This document shows positions 1-11,400 of a stretch of DNA of 64,000 nt, piece after piece. Source of the stretch: Streptomyces sp. NBC_01463 (GTDB lineage: Bacteria > Actinomycetota > Actinomycetes > Streptomycetales > Streptomycetaceae); NCBI GenBank assembly GCA_036227345.1, contig CP109468.1, positions 5,890,001 to 5,954,000 on the forward strand, given 5' to 3'. The position numbers and the translations under genes were made by a program. The first letter of the stretch is position 1, and every line of letters starts with the position of its first letter. The notes below the pieces were generated by a model, which did no database searches, was not told the DNA's origin, and worked only from the letters and a program-made list of their open reading frames with translations.

Positions 1-301
1 TCCAGGCTCCCGTCGCATCACCTGCGCCGAACTGTGCGACACCGGCCCCGAAGGCGAAGAGGCCCCCACCCACCGCGAACGCACTCGCCGCGATGGCATT
101 CAGCCTGCGGAGACGACTGACCGACGCGCTGTCCGCCCTACGGGAGCGGGGTTCGCGATCGCCGGCCCCCCGCACGGTGAGCAGCCCGCGCTTGCGCGCC
201 CGCCGGGACTCCCAGACCGCAGTGCCGCCGTCATCGAGGCGCCAGGTCAGCCGCGTCGTGAACGGCCCCGCACCCTCGGCGGTCCTCTCGATTCGACTCA
301 C
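1..301 (-). CDS. Membrane protein, partial (C-terminus outside window)
   Basis: The minus strand reads open from a GTG at 301 to the window edge, giving 100 residues without a stop. The N-terminal 60 residues are charged (R/E/D rich, with RRARKR). They are followed by LRRLNAIAASAFAVGGGLF, a hydrophobic stretch that looks like a first membrane helix. The style resembles small actinobacterial membrane proteins with a YrhK-like hairpin, but the decisive part is missing. The upstream AGGG before the GTG is only a fair ribosome binding site. Function is unknown; coding status is supported by strong G/C in third positions. It is divergent from ettA. Confidence 0.6.
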   Translation of the reverse strand, partial: MSRIERTAEGAGPFTTRLTWRLDDGGTAVWESRRARKRGLLTVRGAGDREPRSRRADSASVSRLRRLNAIAASAFAVGGGLFAFGAGVAQFGAGDATGAW

Positions 302-602
302 CGCTCGACCCTAGCCGTTTGGTACCTGAATGCCCGCATATGGCTCGTGCGTAGCTGGTGTGTGAGCGGGGCTGCTCGCGACGCTCTCCGAGCGCGTTGC
401 TTCGGGGCCCGCGGGCCGGGGCACGCGTGAGGACTGTCGGGCGACCGTGACCGAACGCGACAGCCGGTGACAGTTCGCCTACAACCGCAGTCAGGCGTAC
501 GGCCAGGTCAGGCCCACCCACCGATACGGGTTTCCGTCAAGAGGTGGCAGTCAGGCAAGATGGGGTGTATCTGCCCACTCATCGATTGCCGGACGGTTTC
601 TC
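302..602. other. Divergent intergenic region before ettA
   Basis: About 300 bases between the leftward membrane-protein gene and the rightward ettA. It should hold both promoters, but I see no hexamer pair close to the HrdB consensus. No convincing hairpin, repeat or small ORF was seen. Confidence 0.4.
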
Positions 603-2267
<1,665 letters not shown>

Positions 2268-2272
2268 TCGTC

Positions 2273-2695
2273 TTGGCTCGTCACATCTACAGCTGCCCGC
2301 TGCGCTGGTCGGACATGGATGCCTTCGGCCACGTGAACAACGTGGTCTTCCTCCGCTACCTGGAGGAGGCGCGCATCGACTTCATGTTCCGGCTGGCGCC
2401 GGGGGACGGCTCGCCGTCCTTCTCGGGCGGTTCCGTCGTGGCCCGGCACGAGATCGACTACGTGCGGCCCCTGGTCCACCGGCACGCGCCGGTGACCGTC
2501 GAGTCCTGGGTCACGAAGATAGGTGCCGCGTCCCTGACGATCGCCTACGAGATCAAGGACCCGGAGCAGGTGTACGTACGGGCGTCGACCATCGTCGTGC
2601 CGTACGACCTGGCCGAGGAGCGGCCCCGGCGGATCACCGCCGAGGAGAAGCTCTTCCTCCAGAAGTACCTGGCCGAGGAGCCCGCCGCGGCATGA
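2273..2695 (+). CDS. Acyl-CoA thioesterase, hotdog fold (4HBT)
   Basis: A 140-residue single hotdog domain of the YbgC/FadM-like 4HBT type. The motif WSDMDAFGHVNN (12-23) carries the expected catalytic Asp16 of D-x-x-G-H, followed by the long central helix (FLRYLEEARIDF). It should hydrolyse acyl-CoA thioesters in the cytosol; chain-length preference cannot be read from sequence. I chose the TTG at 2273, 5 nt after the ettA stop, because it begins MARHIYSCPLRW, the normal fold start; the open frame extends further upstream only inside ettA. Its stop overlaps the next start (ATGA), so ettA, this gene and the next are probably cotranscribed. Confidence 0.9.
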   Translation: MARHIYSCPLRWSDMDAFGHVNNVVFLRYLEEARIDFMFRLAPGDGSPSFSGGSVVARHEIDYVRPLVHRHAPVTVESWVTKIGAASLTIAYEIKDPEQVYVRASTIVVPYDLAEERPRRITAEEKLFLQKYLAEEPAAA

Positions 2696-3375
2696 CCGCA
2701 CCCGTGCAGTCCCTGCAGTTCGCCGACGCGAGGGAGGCCGCAGATCTTGCGGCCTTCCTCGGACGGCTGCTCCACTACGACCGCGCCGCGGCCGTACGGC
2801 TGCAGGCCGGCGGCGGTGCGCTCGCCGTGTTCGGCCGGCCGCCGTCGTTCGAGGTGCTGGCGATCCGGGCCGTGCGGCTCGCCGACACGTACGACTTCGA
2901 CGTCACCGTGTCCGCCGGTGAGCTCCTCGAATCACTGGAGGAGTCGACCGGTTCCGGTGCCGTCCCCGCGCCGGTCACCGGTCCGCCGTGGACGGGCGTC
3001 CTTCCTCCGCGCGGCGGCTGGGAGGAGCAGTCCGGGCTGCCGGGCCCGCCCTCCCTGCGCGCATCTCTCACCGATGCCGTCGCCGAGTTCCGTGCCCGCG
3101 ACGAGGCCCTGCCGGAGGACCGGCGCACGCGGGCGGAGCGCGATCTCATCGGGCGCGACATCTGGTCGCGGACCGTCGGTGGCACGGAGCTTCCGCTGCG
3201 TGCCGTGCACGCGGCCCAGGCGCTCGGTTTTCTGCGTGCCGCCCCCGATTTCCCCGTGGCCCTGCTGGCTGCGGGGGCGTGGCTGCGGCTCCGTACCCCG
3301 TACGGCTCGATCGCGCTGCGGCGCGCGGGCGCCGCCGGTGGACTGGGGAGCCTCGCCTTCTCCGTTGGCGGGTAG
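2692..3375 (+). CDS. Conserved hypothetical protein
   Basis: A 227-residue soluble protein starting at the ATG that overlaps the thioesterase stop by 4 bp. The N-terminal 90 residues (FADAREAADLAAFLGRLLHYD, then alternating hydrophobic strands) look like a small alpha/beta module. A proline/glycine linker follows near 95-120, then a helical C-terminal half. No catalytic motif, signal peptide or membrane helix is evident. Coupling to ettA and the thioesterase suggests coexpression but not a specific function. A housekeeping actinobacterial protein of unknown role is the most that can be said. Confidence 0.8.
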   Translation: MTAPVQSLQFADAREAADLAAFLGRLLHYDRAAAVRLQAGGGALAVFGRPPSFEVLAIRAVRLADTYDFDVTVSAGELLESLEESTGSGAVPAPVTGPPWTGVLPPRGGWEEQSGLPGPPSLRASLTDAVAEFRARDEALPEDRRTRAERDLIGRDIWSRTVGGTELPLRAVHAAQALGFLRAAPDFPVALLAAGAWLRLRTPYGSIALRRAGAAGGLGSLAFSVGG

Positions 3376-3409
3376 GTTCTCGCCCGCGCCGTCCGGTGAG
3401 TGCGTTCCC

Positions 3410-4459
3410 TCACCAGCGCATGTGGACGTCCTCCGCCCAGCCCAGCAGCCGCTCCACCGCGATCTCCGTGCCGCCGTCCGTGCGGATCCGCCCGTCGTAG
3501 TGGCCGAAGCACTGGTCCGTGCGGTTGGCGATCAATCCGGTCTCCGTGCGTGTCGACCGGTTGTGGAACGGGGTGAACGTCAGGTCCACCTGGCCGGACG
3601 ACGGCGTACGGATGGTCCAGGGCGCGAGGTGGTCCGCCGGCGTCCAGCGCCAGTCCAGCTCCTCGCCGATCTTGGTGAGCCGGCCGTCCACGCACAGCCC
3701 GTTCTCCGTGGAGCCCGTGCCCGCCGTCCAGCGGCCGCCGAACTGGAGGCCCACCGTGTGACCGCCGGTGCGTCCGGAGGCGGCGCCCCAGTTCCAGTCG
3801 ACCGTGCGCGGCCAGCGGCCGCGGCCGTGGTCCAGGACCGCCCAGGTGTCGTCCCCGTCGAACTCCAGGAACTCGGTGCCGATCCGGACCCGGCCCGACG
3901 CGGGGAGCGCGGTGTGTTTGGAGGTGTACTGGAAGCGCTGTCCGCTCCACGGCACGACGACCGACAGCGACTCGTGCCCCGCGGGACGGGCGACCAGCAG
4001 GTCGACCTCCACGGGCAGCTTGTCCGCGGTCAGGCAGCGGGCCCTCAGACGGGTGCCGGCGTTCTCGTCGCGGATCTCGATGCGCACCTTGCCGCCCGAC
4101 GGACGCTCGGGGCCCACCACCGCGTCCCTGGAGCCGGGGGCGCCCGCCACGGTGTCCGGGAGTCCGGCGCCGAAGCCGCCGCGGATGATCGCGGTGCGCT
4201 CCAGTTCGAGCCCGCCCGGTGTGTATTCGAGCAGGTAGACGGTGTTCAGGGCGAGGAAGTCGAGATCACTGACGGTCAGTGCCACCAGGTGCGTGGGTGT
4301 CGTCACGCACCAGTACTCCCAGCGCTTCGTCCGGCCCCAGCCGCGCAGATTGGCGCGGTGCAGCGGCACCCGGGACCAGCCGACCGCGGCCGGGTTCAGA
4401 CCACCGTCGGGCAGGCAGAGGTCGACCGGGCCGGTGATCTCGCGTTCGGTCGTCGTCAT
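3410..4459 (-). CDS. DUF2804 domain-containing protein
   Basis: A 349-residue protein that matches the DUF2804 pattern along its whole length: an N-terminal LPDGGLNPAAVGWSR block, then GWGRTKRWEYWCV, then repeated beta-strand segments ending in FHNRSTRTETGLIANRTDQ and GHYDGRI near the C-terminus. The family is probably related to the all-beta lipocalin-like AttH proteins; no biochemical role is established that I know of. The start ATG at 4459 gives the conserved N-terminus (MTTTEREITGPVDLCLPDG). It is convergent with the preceding + strand unit, 34 bp away, and lies just downstream of the ABC transporter operon on the same strand. Confidence 0.85.
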   Translation of the reverse strand: MTTTEREITGPVDLCLPDGGLNPAAVGWSRVPLHRANLRGWGRTKRWEYWCVTTPTHLVALTVSDLDFLALNTVYLLEYTPGGLELERTAIIRGGFGAGLPDTVAGAPGSRDAVVGPERPSGGKVRIEIRDENAGTRLRARCLTADKLPVEVDLLVARPAGHESLSVVVPWSGQRFQYTSKHTALPASGRVRIGTEFLEFDGDDTWAVLDHGRGRWPRTVDWNWGAASGRTGGHTVGLQFGGRWTAGTGSTENGLCVDGRLTKIGEELDWRWTPADHLAPWTIRTPSSGQVDLTFTPFHNRSTRTETGLIANRTDQCFGHYDGRIRTDGGTEIAVERLLGWAEDVHMRW

Positions 4460-4495
4460 GCGCGGATCCTATAGGGGGCCCGCAGCGGGCCCGTC

Positions 4496-5458
4496 TCACT
4501 CCGGTCCGGAGCCGTCCGGCCACACGCCTATGTGGTCCTGCTCCAGTTCCAGCATCACGCGGTGCTCCATGCCCAGCGCCTCCGTGTAGTCCGCGGGCAG
4601 TTGCAGCCGGCCCGCCCGGTCGAGCATCGCGTACTCGCGCGCCACCTGGGACTCCTGGCCGGTCGCCGCGTCCACCTCCGTGCGGCGCAGCACCTCGAAG
4701 GAGGTCCGGCCGTCGCGGATGGCGACCGTGCGGCGGACCTCGTTCGCGACCGCCTGGTCGTGCGTGACGATCACGATGGTCGTGCCGAGCTCCTCGTTGG
4801 CGCGGCGGAACGCGGCGAAGACCTGCTCGCCGGTGGCCGAGTCCAGCTCACCGGTCGGCTCGTCGGCGAGCAGCACCGAGGGGGAGTTGGCCAGCGAGAC
4901 CGCGATGGCCACCCGCTGCTGCTGACCGCCCGACATCTGCTGCGGACGCCGGTCGCGGCAGTCCGCGACCTCCAGCATCTTCAGCAACGACTCGGCACGC
5001 GCGGTCCGTTCGCGGTTGCGGCCGCGGCCGCGCAGCTGCATCGGCAGCGTGACGTTCTGGATCGCGGTCAGGTAGGGGAGCAGGTTGCGGGAGGTCTGCT
5101 GCCAGACGAAGCCGACGACGTCCCGGCGGTAGCGGAGGCGTTCCTTCTGGCCCATGGAGAGGAGATCGCAGCCCGCGACCTTCGCCGCCCCCGCCGTGGG
5201 TTCGTCCAGGCCCGCCAGGATGTTCATCAGGGTCGACTTGCCGCTGCCGGACGCCCCGACCAGGGCCAGCAACTCGCCCTCGGTGACCAGCAGATCGAGC
5301 CCCTGGAGGGCCTGCACCTCCACCCCGTCCGTGGTGAAGATCCGGACCAGCCGGTCGCAGGCGATCAGCGCGTCGTGGCCGTAGGAGGGGCGGTCGCGGC
5401 GGGCGGTGGCCCGCTGTTCGAGCTCCGCCAGCGTGGAATCGGTCGACGGCGTCGTCAT
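4496..5458 (-). CDS. ABC transporter ATP-binding protein with AbrB-like C-terminal tail
   Basis: A 320-residue ATPase of the MacB/LolD class that partners FtsX-type permeases. Walker A is GASGSGKST (68-76), the signature is MSGGQQQR (175-182), and Walker B ends in LLADEP with D199/E200. Its start overlaps the upstream permease stop (ATGA), so the two are translationally coupled. Beyond the ATPase core (about residue 255) there is an extra 60-residue tail. Its segment 277-314 (AMLDRAGRLQLPADY, then VMLELEQDHIGVWP) closely follows the SpoVT/AbrB swapped-hairpin pattern: D-x-x-G-R, a strand, L-P, a helix, then a strand pair. That tail is unusual for this class and is discussed separately. Confidence 0.92.
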   Translation of the reverse strand: MTTPSTDSTLAELEQRATARRDRPSYGHDALIACDRLVRIFTTDGVEVQALQGLDLLVTEGELLALVGASGSGKSTLMNILAGLDEPTAGAAKVAGCDLLSMGQKERLRYRRDVVGFVWQQTSRNLLPYLTAIQNVTLPMQLRGRGRNRERTARAESLLKMLEVADCRDRRPQQMSGGQQQRVAIAVSLANSPSVLLADEPTGELDSATGEQVFAAFRRANEELGTTIVIVTHDQAVANEVRRTVAIRDGRTSFEVLRRTEVDAATGQESQVAREYAMLDRAGRLQLPADYTEALGMEHRVMLELEQDHIGVWPDGSGPE

Positions 5459-8268
5459 CGGGAGTCTCCTGCCCTGAGTTCGGTGATCGATCCACGGCGG
5501 CCGGCCCACCAGGCCTGCACACCGGCCACCACCGCGGCGAGCACGATCACGCCCAGCGCCGGCAGGACCAGCGACCACGGATCGGTCCGCAGCGGTGCGG
5601 TGTCCAGCAGGCCGGAGCCGGGGCCGGACGAGAGTGCCAGGCGCACCAGATCGACGCCCGGTGCCAGCAGGGCGATGGTCGCCCAGCTCACCAGGAGCCC
5701 GCCCCCGGCGGCCAGCAGGGCCTGCGGCATGGCCTCGAAGCCGAGGAGCCGGCCGCCCTGCCGGGAGGTGAGACCCATGGTGCGCAGCCGCGCCAGCAGC
5801 GTGGTGCGCTCCGGGGCGGTCTGGAGCAGCGAGAGCAGGACGGCGAGCAGCGCGTATCCGGCGCCGGCCGCGATCGCCGCCGTGTAGATCCGCTCCGCGC
5901 CCGTCTGCATGGGCGTGTCGACGTACGTGGCACGCTCCTCGGCGCGCAGCTGCACGGTGAAGTCCTCGCCCGGCTGCCGGGCCGCCGCGCGCAGCGCCTT
6001 CGTGTCCAGCCGGTCGCCGGTGAGCAGCAGCGCGGTGGTCTGCCGGTGGGTGAGCGCGGCGGCGTTCACGACGATGAACGAGCTGTCGTTGACGGCGGGC
6101 GTCCGCGCCACCGTCCCCGCGACCCGCACCTTGAAGTCCCCGGCCAGCGACTGGAGATCGCGCGGCTTGTCGCCCAGACGCGCGGCGACGGACGGCGGTA
6201 CGAGGACCGGGAGTACCCGGTCCTTCGACGGCAGCTCGCCCTCGGGCGTCGTGGGGCCGGTCGCCTTCAGCCGGTCGGCGGCGAAGGTGCCGACGCCGGT
6301 GGAGCGGGCCAGCCGGGCGTACGAGACCGGGTCGACACCGATCAGGGTGGCCCCCTTGGCGTCCTCGAAGCCGCTCTCGGGCGGTGGCAGCGCGACCCCG
6401 TACTCGATCTGGACCCGGGCCACGTCCCGTACGCCGTCCGTCTTCTCCACCGCGCGGATCAGACCGTCCGACAGGGGGACGGAGTCGGCCTGGCCGCTGA
6501 TCCGGGCGTCGGCGCCGGTGGCGAGGACCGCCGCGTCGTCCCGGGCGTCCGCGACCCCCGCGAGGACCGAACCGCCGAACGCCGCCGTCGTCAGTGCGAC
6601 CAGCAGCGCGAGCAGCGGCAGGGTGCCGGCGGCCGAGGTGCGTCCGGCGCGGGCCAGCGACAGGAAGCCGACCGCGCCGCGCAGCCGGGACACGGACCGC
6701 AGGGCGAGCCGCAGCGGCAGCGGGTAGAGCCGGACGAGGACCACGGCCGCGATCAGCCCGACCAGTACCGGGGCCGCGCTGACCAGCAGGTCGGTGCCGC
6801 CGGCACTGTCGGTGCCGCGCCGGCGCAGCGCGGCGACGGCGCCGACGGCCAGTACCAGCAGGGTGAGTTCGGCGACGGTACGCCGCCGGGAGGGCCGGGC
6901 CGACACCAGGTCGTCGCGGCCGCCGTGCAGTTGCGGGGTGCGGTGCAGCAGTGTCGTCCGCAGCGGGAGCGCGACGCAGACGAGGACGGCGACCGAGGCG
7001 GCGCCCACCGCCGCGGGCCACAGCCGGGCCTCGCCGACGGCCAGGACCGCGAGCAGCAGACCCAGTGCCGCCGCGGGCACCGCCGTCACCGCGGTCTCGG
7101 CGAGCAGCCGGCCCCCGATGCCGGTCAGCGAACCGCCGCGGGCCCGCAGCAGCGCCAGTTCGGCGTGGCGGCGGGCGGCCAGCAGACCGCCCGTCATCAG
7201 AAGCACGACGGCGGCGACGGCCCCGATGCCGACGGCGGCGACCGTGACGACCGGCTCGATCGCGGCCCGTATCCCGTCGAACGCCGTCAGGACCTCGTCC
7301 AGGTCGGTCGACACCGTGACCGTGTCACCGGCCACCCCGCGCATCTTCAGCAGCTCGGGGCCGCCCTCCAAGGAGGCCACCGCGGTGCGCAGCTCCGGCA
7401 CGTCGAGCGCGGTGAGCCGCGAACCGTCCGGCGCGATCCGCCAGTACAGCTCCGGCTGGCCGGTGGTGGCGAGCAGGGCGGGCCCGGCGTCCGGCGGGAG
7501 CAGCAGGGCGGCGATCCAGTAGTAGCGGGGGGTTTCCTTGGTGGGCTTGGCGACCAGGGACGGGGTGCGGAGCAGGGGTTCGGCCGACCAGTAGGAGGCC
7601 TCGGGGTCCCGCGGGGTGACGATGCCGGTGATCCGTACCGTCAGCGCGTCGCCGCCCCGGGTCGGGACGGCGACGGTCGCACCGGCCTTGATCCGCAGGG
7701 ACTTCGCGGTCTGCTCGGTGACGGCGGCCTCGACCTCCCTGGTGGTGAGGGACACCGTGCCGTGGACGGCCGGCCACTTCCCGGAGCGCAGGGTGGAGTG
7801 CTGGGGCAGTGCGGACTGGGTGGCGTACGTCAGGGCGGGATCGATGCCGTAGGGGCGGGGGAACCACGGCTCGCCCGCCGCGATCGGCTCAGAGGTGCGC
7901 ACCCCGTAGGCGGACTGGGAGGCGTCGGCCCGCACCGGATCGGGCAGGCCGGCCAGGATCCGCCGGTGGACGGAGGCCAGGGTGGCCTCGCGCACCGCCG
8001 ACTCGCGGGCGCTCACGGGCAGTTCCAGACCCGGCTGGGGGCCGCTCAGCTCCAGGACGCTGCGCGTCGCGTCGACGGCGCCGAGGTCGTGGCGCAGCCC
8101 CTTGTTCTCGTAGCTGTCGACGGACCGGGGGAACGCGGCGGCGAGGAACGCCGTCACCACGACCAGCAGGGCGAACGCGCAGGCCGCGCCGGGGGCCGTC
8201 CGCAGCCGGGTGCGCACCCAGGGGGCACAGGCGGCCGCGGCGCGGGAGGTTCTCGAACGCGGGCTCAT
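5455..8268 (-). CDS. FtsX-like ABC transporter permease (second of pair)
   Basis: A 937-residue integral membrane protein. It begins MSPRSRTSRAAAACAPWVRTR, has one N-terminal membrane helix (CAFALLVVVTAFLAAAF), a large extracytoplasmic domain (about 40-370), and then several helices grouped as in FtsX/MacB permeases. A second extracytoplasmic domain follows before the last three helices (SLLQTAPERTTLLARLRTMG is the conserved cytoplasmic loop that contacts the ATPase). The start at 8268 follows a GGGGGAC ribosome binding site. It overlaps the ATPase gene by 4 bp and follows the first permease after 142 bp. Substrate is unknown; MacB-type systems usually act on lipoproteins or envelope components. 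Confidence 0.88.
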   Translation of the reverse strand: MSPRSRTSRAAAACAPWVRTRLRTAPGAACAFALLVVVTAFLAAAFPRSVDSYENKGLRHDLGAVDATRSVLELSGPQPGLELPVSARESAVREATLASVHRRILAGLPDPVRADASQSAYGVRTSEPIAAGEPWFPRPYGIDPALTYATQSALPQHSTLRSGKWPAVHGTVSLTTREVEAAVTEQTAKSLRIKAGATVAVPTRGGDALTVRITGIVTPRDPEASYWSAEPLLRTPSLVAKPTKETPRYYWIAALLLPPDAGPALLATTGQPELYWRIAPDGSRLTALDVPELRTAVASLEGGPELLKMRGVAGDTVTVSTDLDEVLTAFDGIRAAIEPVVTVAAVGIGAVAAVVLLMTGGLLAARRHAELALLRARGGSLTGIGGRLLAETAVTAVPAAALGLLLAVLAVGEARLWPAAVGAASVAVLVCVALPLRTTLLHRTPQLHGGRDDLVSARPSRRRTVAELTLLVLAVGAVAALRRRGTDSAGGTDLLVSAAPVLVGLIAAVVLVRLYPLPLRLALRSVSRLRGAVGFLSLARAGRTSAAGTLPLLALLVALTTAAFGGSVLAGVADARDDAAVLATGADARISGQADSVPLSDGLIRAVEKTDGVRDVARVQIEYGVALPPPESGFEDAKGATLIGVDPVSYARLARSTGVGTFAADRLKATGPTTPEGELPSKDRVLPVLVPPSVAARLGDKPRDLQSLAGDFKVRVAGTVARTPAVNDSSFIVVNAAALTHRQTTALLLTGDRLDTKALRAAARQPGEDFTVQLRAEERATYVDTPMQTGAERIYTAAIAAGAGYALLAVLLSLLQTAPERTTLLARLRTMGLTSRQGGRLLGFEAMPQALLAAGGGLLVSWATIALLAPGVDLVRLALSSGPGSGLLDTAPLRTDPWSLVLPALGVIVLAAVVAGVQAWWAGRRGSITELRAGDSR

Positions 8269-8410
8269 GTCAGTTGTCCCCCTGGAGTGCGCAGCGCTAT
8301 CGCCTGGTCGGCGCGGCGCAGGGCCGGTCGGGTCCGGAGTTCCCCGGCGTCCGCGCGGAGCGTGGGCGCAGCGGCGGTCGGTGCGTGAGATCGGTGTGCG
8401 GGGGCGCAGG

Positions 8411-11400
8411 TCATGTCGCGGAGCCACCTGTCCCGGGCCCCCGTGCGGCGAGCGTGCGTGCCGGGCGCCGGGGCGCGGACGGGGAACTCCAGACCCGGCC
8501 GAGGGCCGCGACGATGAGCAGCGGCAGCGCGGCGACTCCGGCCAGCAGCGCGGCCACCTGCCCGGCCGGTAGCTGCACCAGCACGGAGGGAACCGGCTGC
8601 GCGGCCTGGCCGGTCAGCACGATCAGCGGCACCACGGCCCGGGTGAGCAGGGCGCCGAGCAGGGCCCCGACCATCAGCGCGATCGCGATCAGTACGCCTT
8701 GTTCGGCAGCGGTCATCCGGGCCAGCTGGCGGCGCGGTGTGCCCAGGGCCCGCAGCACGGCGAACTCGGCCGACCGCTCCCGATGCGATCCGACCGCGGC
8801 GACGGCGAAGCCGACCGCGGCCAGTGCGGCGGCGATGACGGCCACCCCGAGCAGCGCGGACTGCGGGCCGGCCCCCAGCGGATCGCTGACCAGGTCCTCG
8901 GCGATCTCGTCGCGCACCCGCACCTGTACGGGGTCGGTGTCGGGCTGCTTGCGGAGGGCGGCGGCGACCTCCGCGGTCCGGCCCTGCTCGGGGGTCAGCC
9001 ACCATTCGGTCGCGGTCAGCCGGGCGTTGGGGCGTCCGGCGAAGACCTGGCTCAGGGACCGGAGGTCGAGGAGCAGGGCGCCGCCGTCCCGGGCCCGCTG
9101 GGTCTCCGCGGAGGCCGGGGAGGAGCCCGAGCCGGGGCCCGTGGTCGGCAGCCGGTGCACGGTCCTGACGATCTTCACCCGGACCGTCTCACCGGCGAGT
9201 GTGACGTCGATGTCCTGCCCCCGCTTCGCCCCGGTCGCCTTCAGATACGCGTCCGTGGCCACCGCCTTGAGCGCGGGCGCCTTGGCGCGGGCCGCGGAGA
9301 TCCGCACGTTGAGGGTGGGAACCGCCCACACCGCGTCCTCGGCCGTGACGGACCCCGTGAGGTAGTCCAGGCCCAGCGGGGCCGCGGCCGACGCGGTCGG
9401 GGTGACGGCCCCGCCGGGGGTCACCTCGCCGAACGCGTCGGCGGACACGGCGGCCTGCCAGCGGAAGCCGTCCGGGACCGGGACGGGCCGCTCGGCGCCG
9501 CCCGGACCGGCCGCCCGCAGCGAGCTCACGGTGAGCCGGTGCGACTCCCCGCGGCCGACGGGCTGCTTGTCGTCCAGCTCGAAGCCGGTGACGGCCAGTT
9601 CGCCCGCGGCCGCCACGTCGACCGAGACGGGATGCGGCTTCCCGTCGACGGGCACGGAACCGACGGCCACCCGGTAGGGCAGGCCGTAGCGGTCCTCCAG
9701 TGCCACGGAGAGCAGCGGTGCCATGCCGGACGGCGCGGGCCTGCCGGATGCGGTGACCGCGGTGATCCGCACGTCGAACCGGAGCCGGGTGCTGTTCTTC
9801 GGGAGCGGCAGTCCGGTGCGTGCGGTCCTGGGCGGGGCGAGCGAGTCGAACAGCCGGTCCCCGGAACCGTCGCCGAGGTCGTCGCGCATCAGCAGGTGCT
9901 CGTCGGCGTGCGCGGTGTCCAGGGCGAGGACCTCGGCGGTGCGCTCGTCGGAGAGGTCCACCGACGCGCGGAAGGCCGGCGCCGCGTCCCGTACGCCGGG
10001 CAGTGTCGCGTACGCGCCGGACTTCGCGGGGTCCGCGTTCACCCCGCCGGTCATGCGCACCGACGCACCGGCCCTGAAGTCCGCCTGGTCGCTCTGCGAA
10101 CGGTCCCAGGACGCGCTCTGGCCGACTGCCAGCATGCCCATCGCCACCGCGAGCACCAGCAGCAGCACCGGTCCGGCCCCGCGCAGGGGCCGGCGGCTGA
10201 ACTGCCAGCCGGCCAGCGCGGTCGCCAGCCCCCGGCCGCCGGCCGCCCGGCGTTCCGCGAGCCGGGCGGCCGGCGGCAGCAGACGCAGTGTCAGTACGGT
10301 GCCGGCGAGCAGCGCCAGCGCGGGCGCCGCCACCAGCAGCGGATCGATGCCGAGGCCGCCCTCGCGGTCCCCGCTGAGCGCACCGCCGCCCGAGCCCTTG
10401 GTCTGCCGGTCCAGCTGCCAGTACGCGACCGCCGCGATGGCCAGCAGGGCGATGTCCGCACCCGCCCGCACCGGCGCCGGCAGCGCGGAGGTGCGCGCGG
10501 AGCGCCTGCCCCCGGCGCTGGCGGCCAGCGCGGGCGCCACGACCGCGAGCGCACAGGCCAGCGCGGTGACGGCCGCGACGATCCACACCTGGCCGGTGAC
10601 CCCGGTGTCGAGCCGCAGCCCGATCCGGGAGAGTCCGCCGCGATCGGCGAGCAGCCGGGTGAGGGGGCCGGCGAGCAACGGGGCGACGACGGCGGCCGGC
10701 AGGGCGAGCAGCAGCGCCTCGATCGCGGCCAGCGAGGTGATCCGGGCGCGCGATCCGCCGCGCGCCCGCAGCAGTTCGGTCTCCCCGCCGCGCTCGCTGC
10801 TGAGCAGCCGGGCCACCAGCAGCAGGGCGTACCCGGCGAGCAGCACCAGCTGCACCGCCACGATCGTGAGCGTCGAGCGGGAGACCAGCAGGGCCCGGTC
10901 GACCTGCTCGATGACGGTGGGCAGCGAGGTCTGGGCACTCGCCCCGTCCTGGAACTCGGCCGAGGCGAGCAGGGCCTTCGGGCCGGTGGTCGCCGAGTGG
11001 TGCAGGGCGTCCATCCGGTCCGTGGTGACGGTCCGGAAGTCGGCGGACGCCAGCCAGGACATCTCGCCGGTGCTGGTCCGGCCGGAGCCGAGCACGGCCG
11101 GGTCGGTGAGCAGCGGGCCGTACGTCGTGAAGACGACCTTGCGGATGCCGCGCCCGCCGAGTGCGTCCAGCTGCCAGTACGGATCGGACTGGTCGGCGGC
11201 CTGGTAGAGGCCGGTGACCAGGATCTGCACCGGCTTGCCGCCGAGCCGGTCGGTGAGCCGGAGCCGGGCGCCCGGCTTCAGCCCGAGGGCGTCGGCGGCG
11301 GTACCGGGGAGCGCGACCTGCACGGGATCGCCGGGCTTCCCCGCACCGGCCGCCGGCGGCCGGCCCGCGGTGAGCCGGACCCGGCTGCGGTCCAGGGCGG

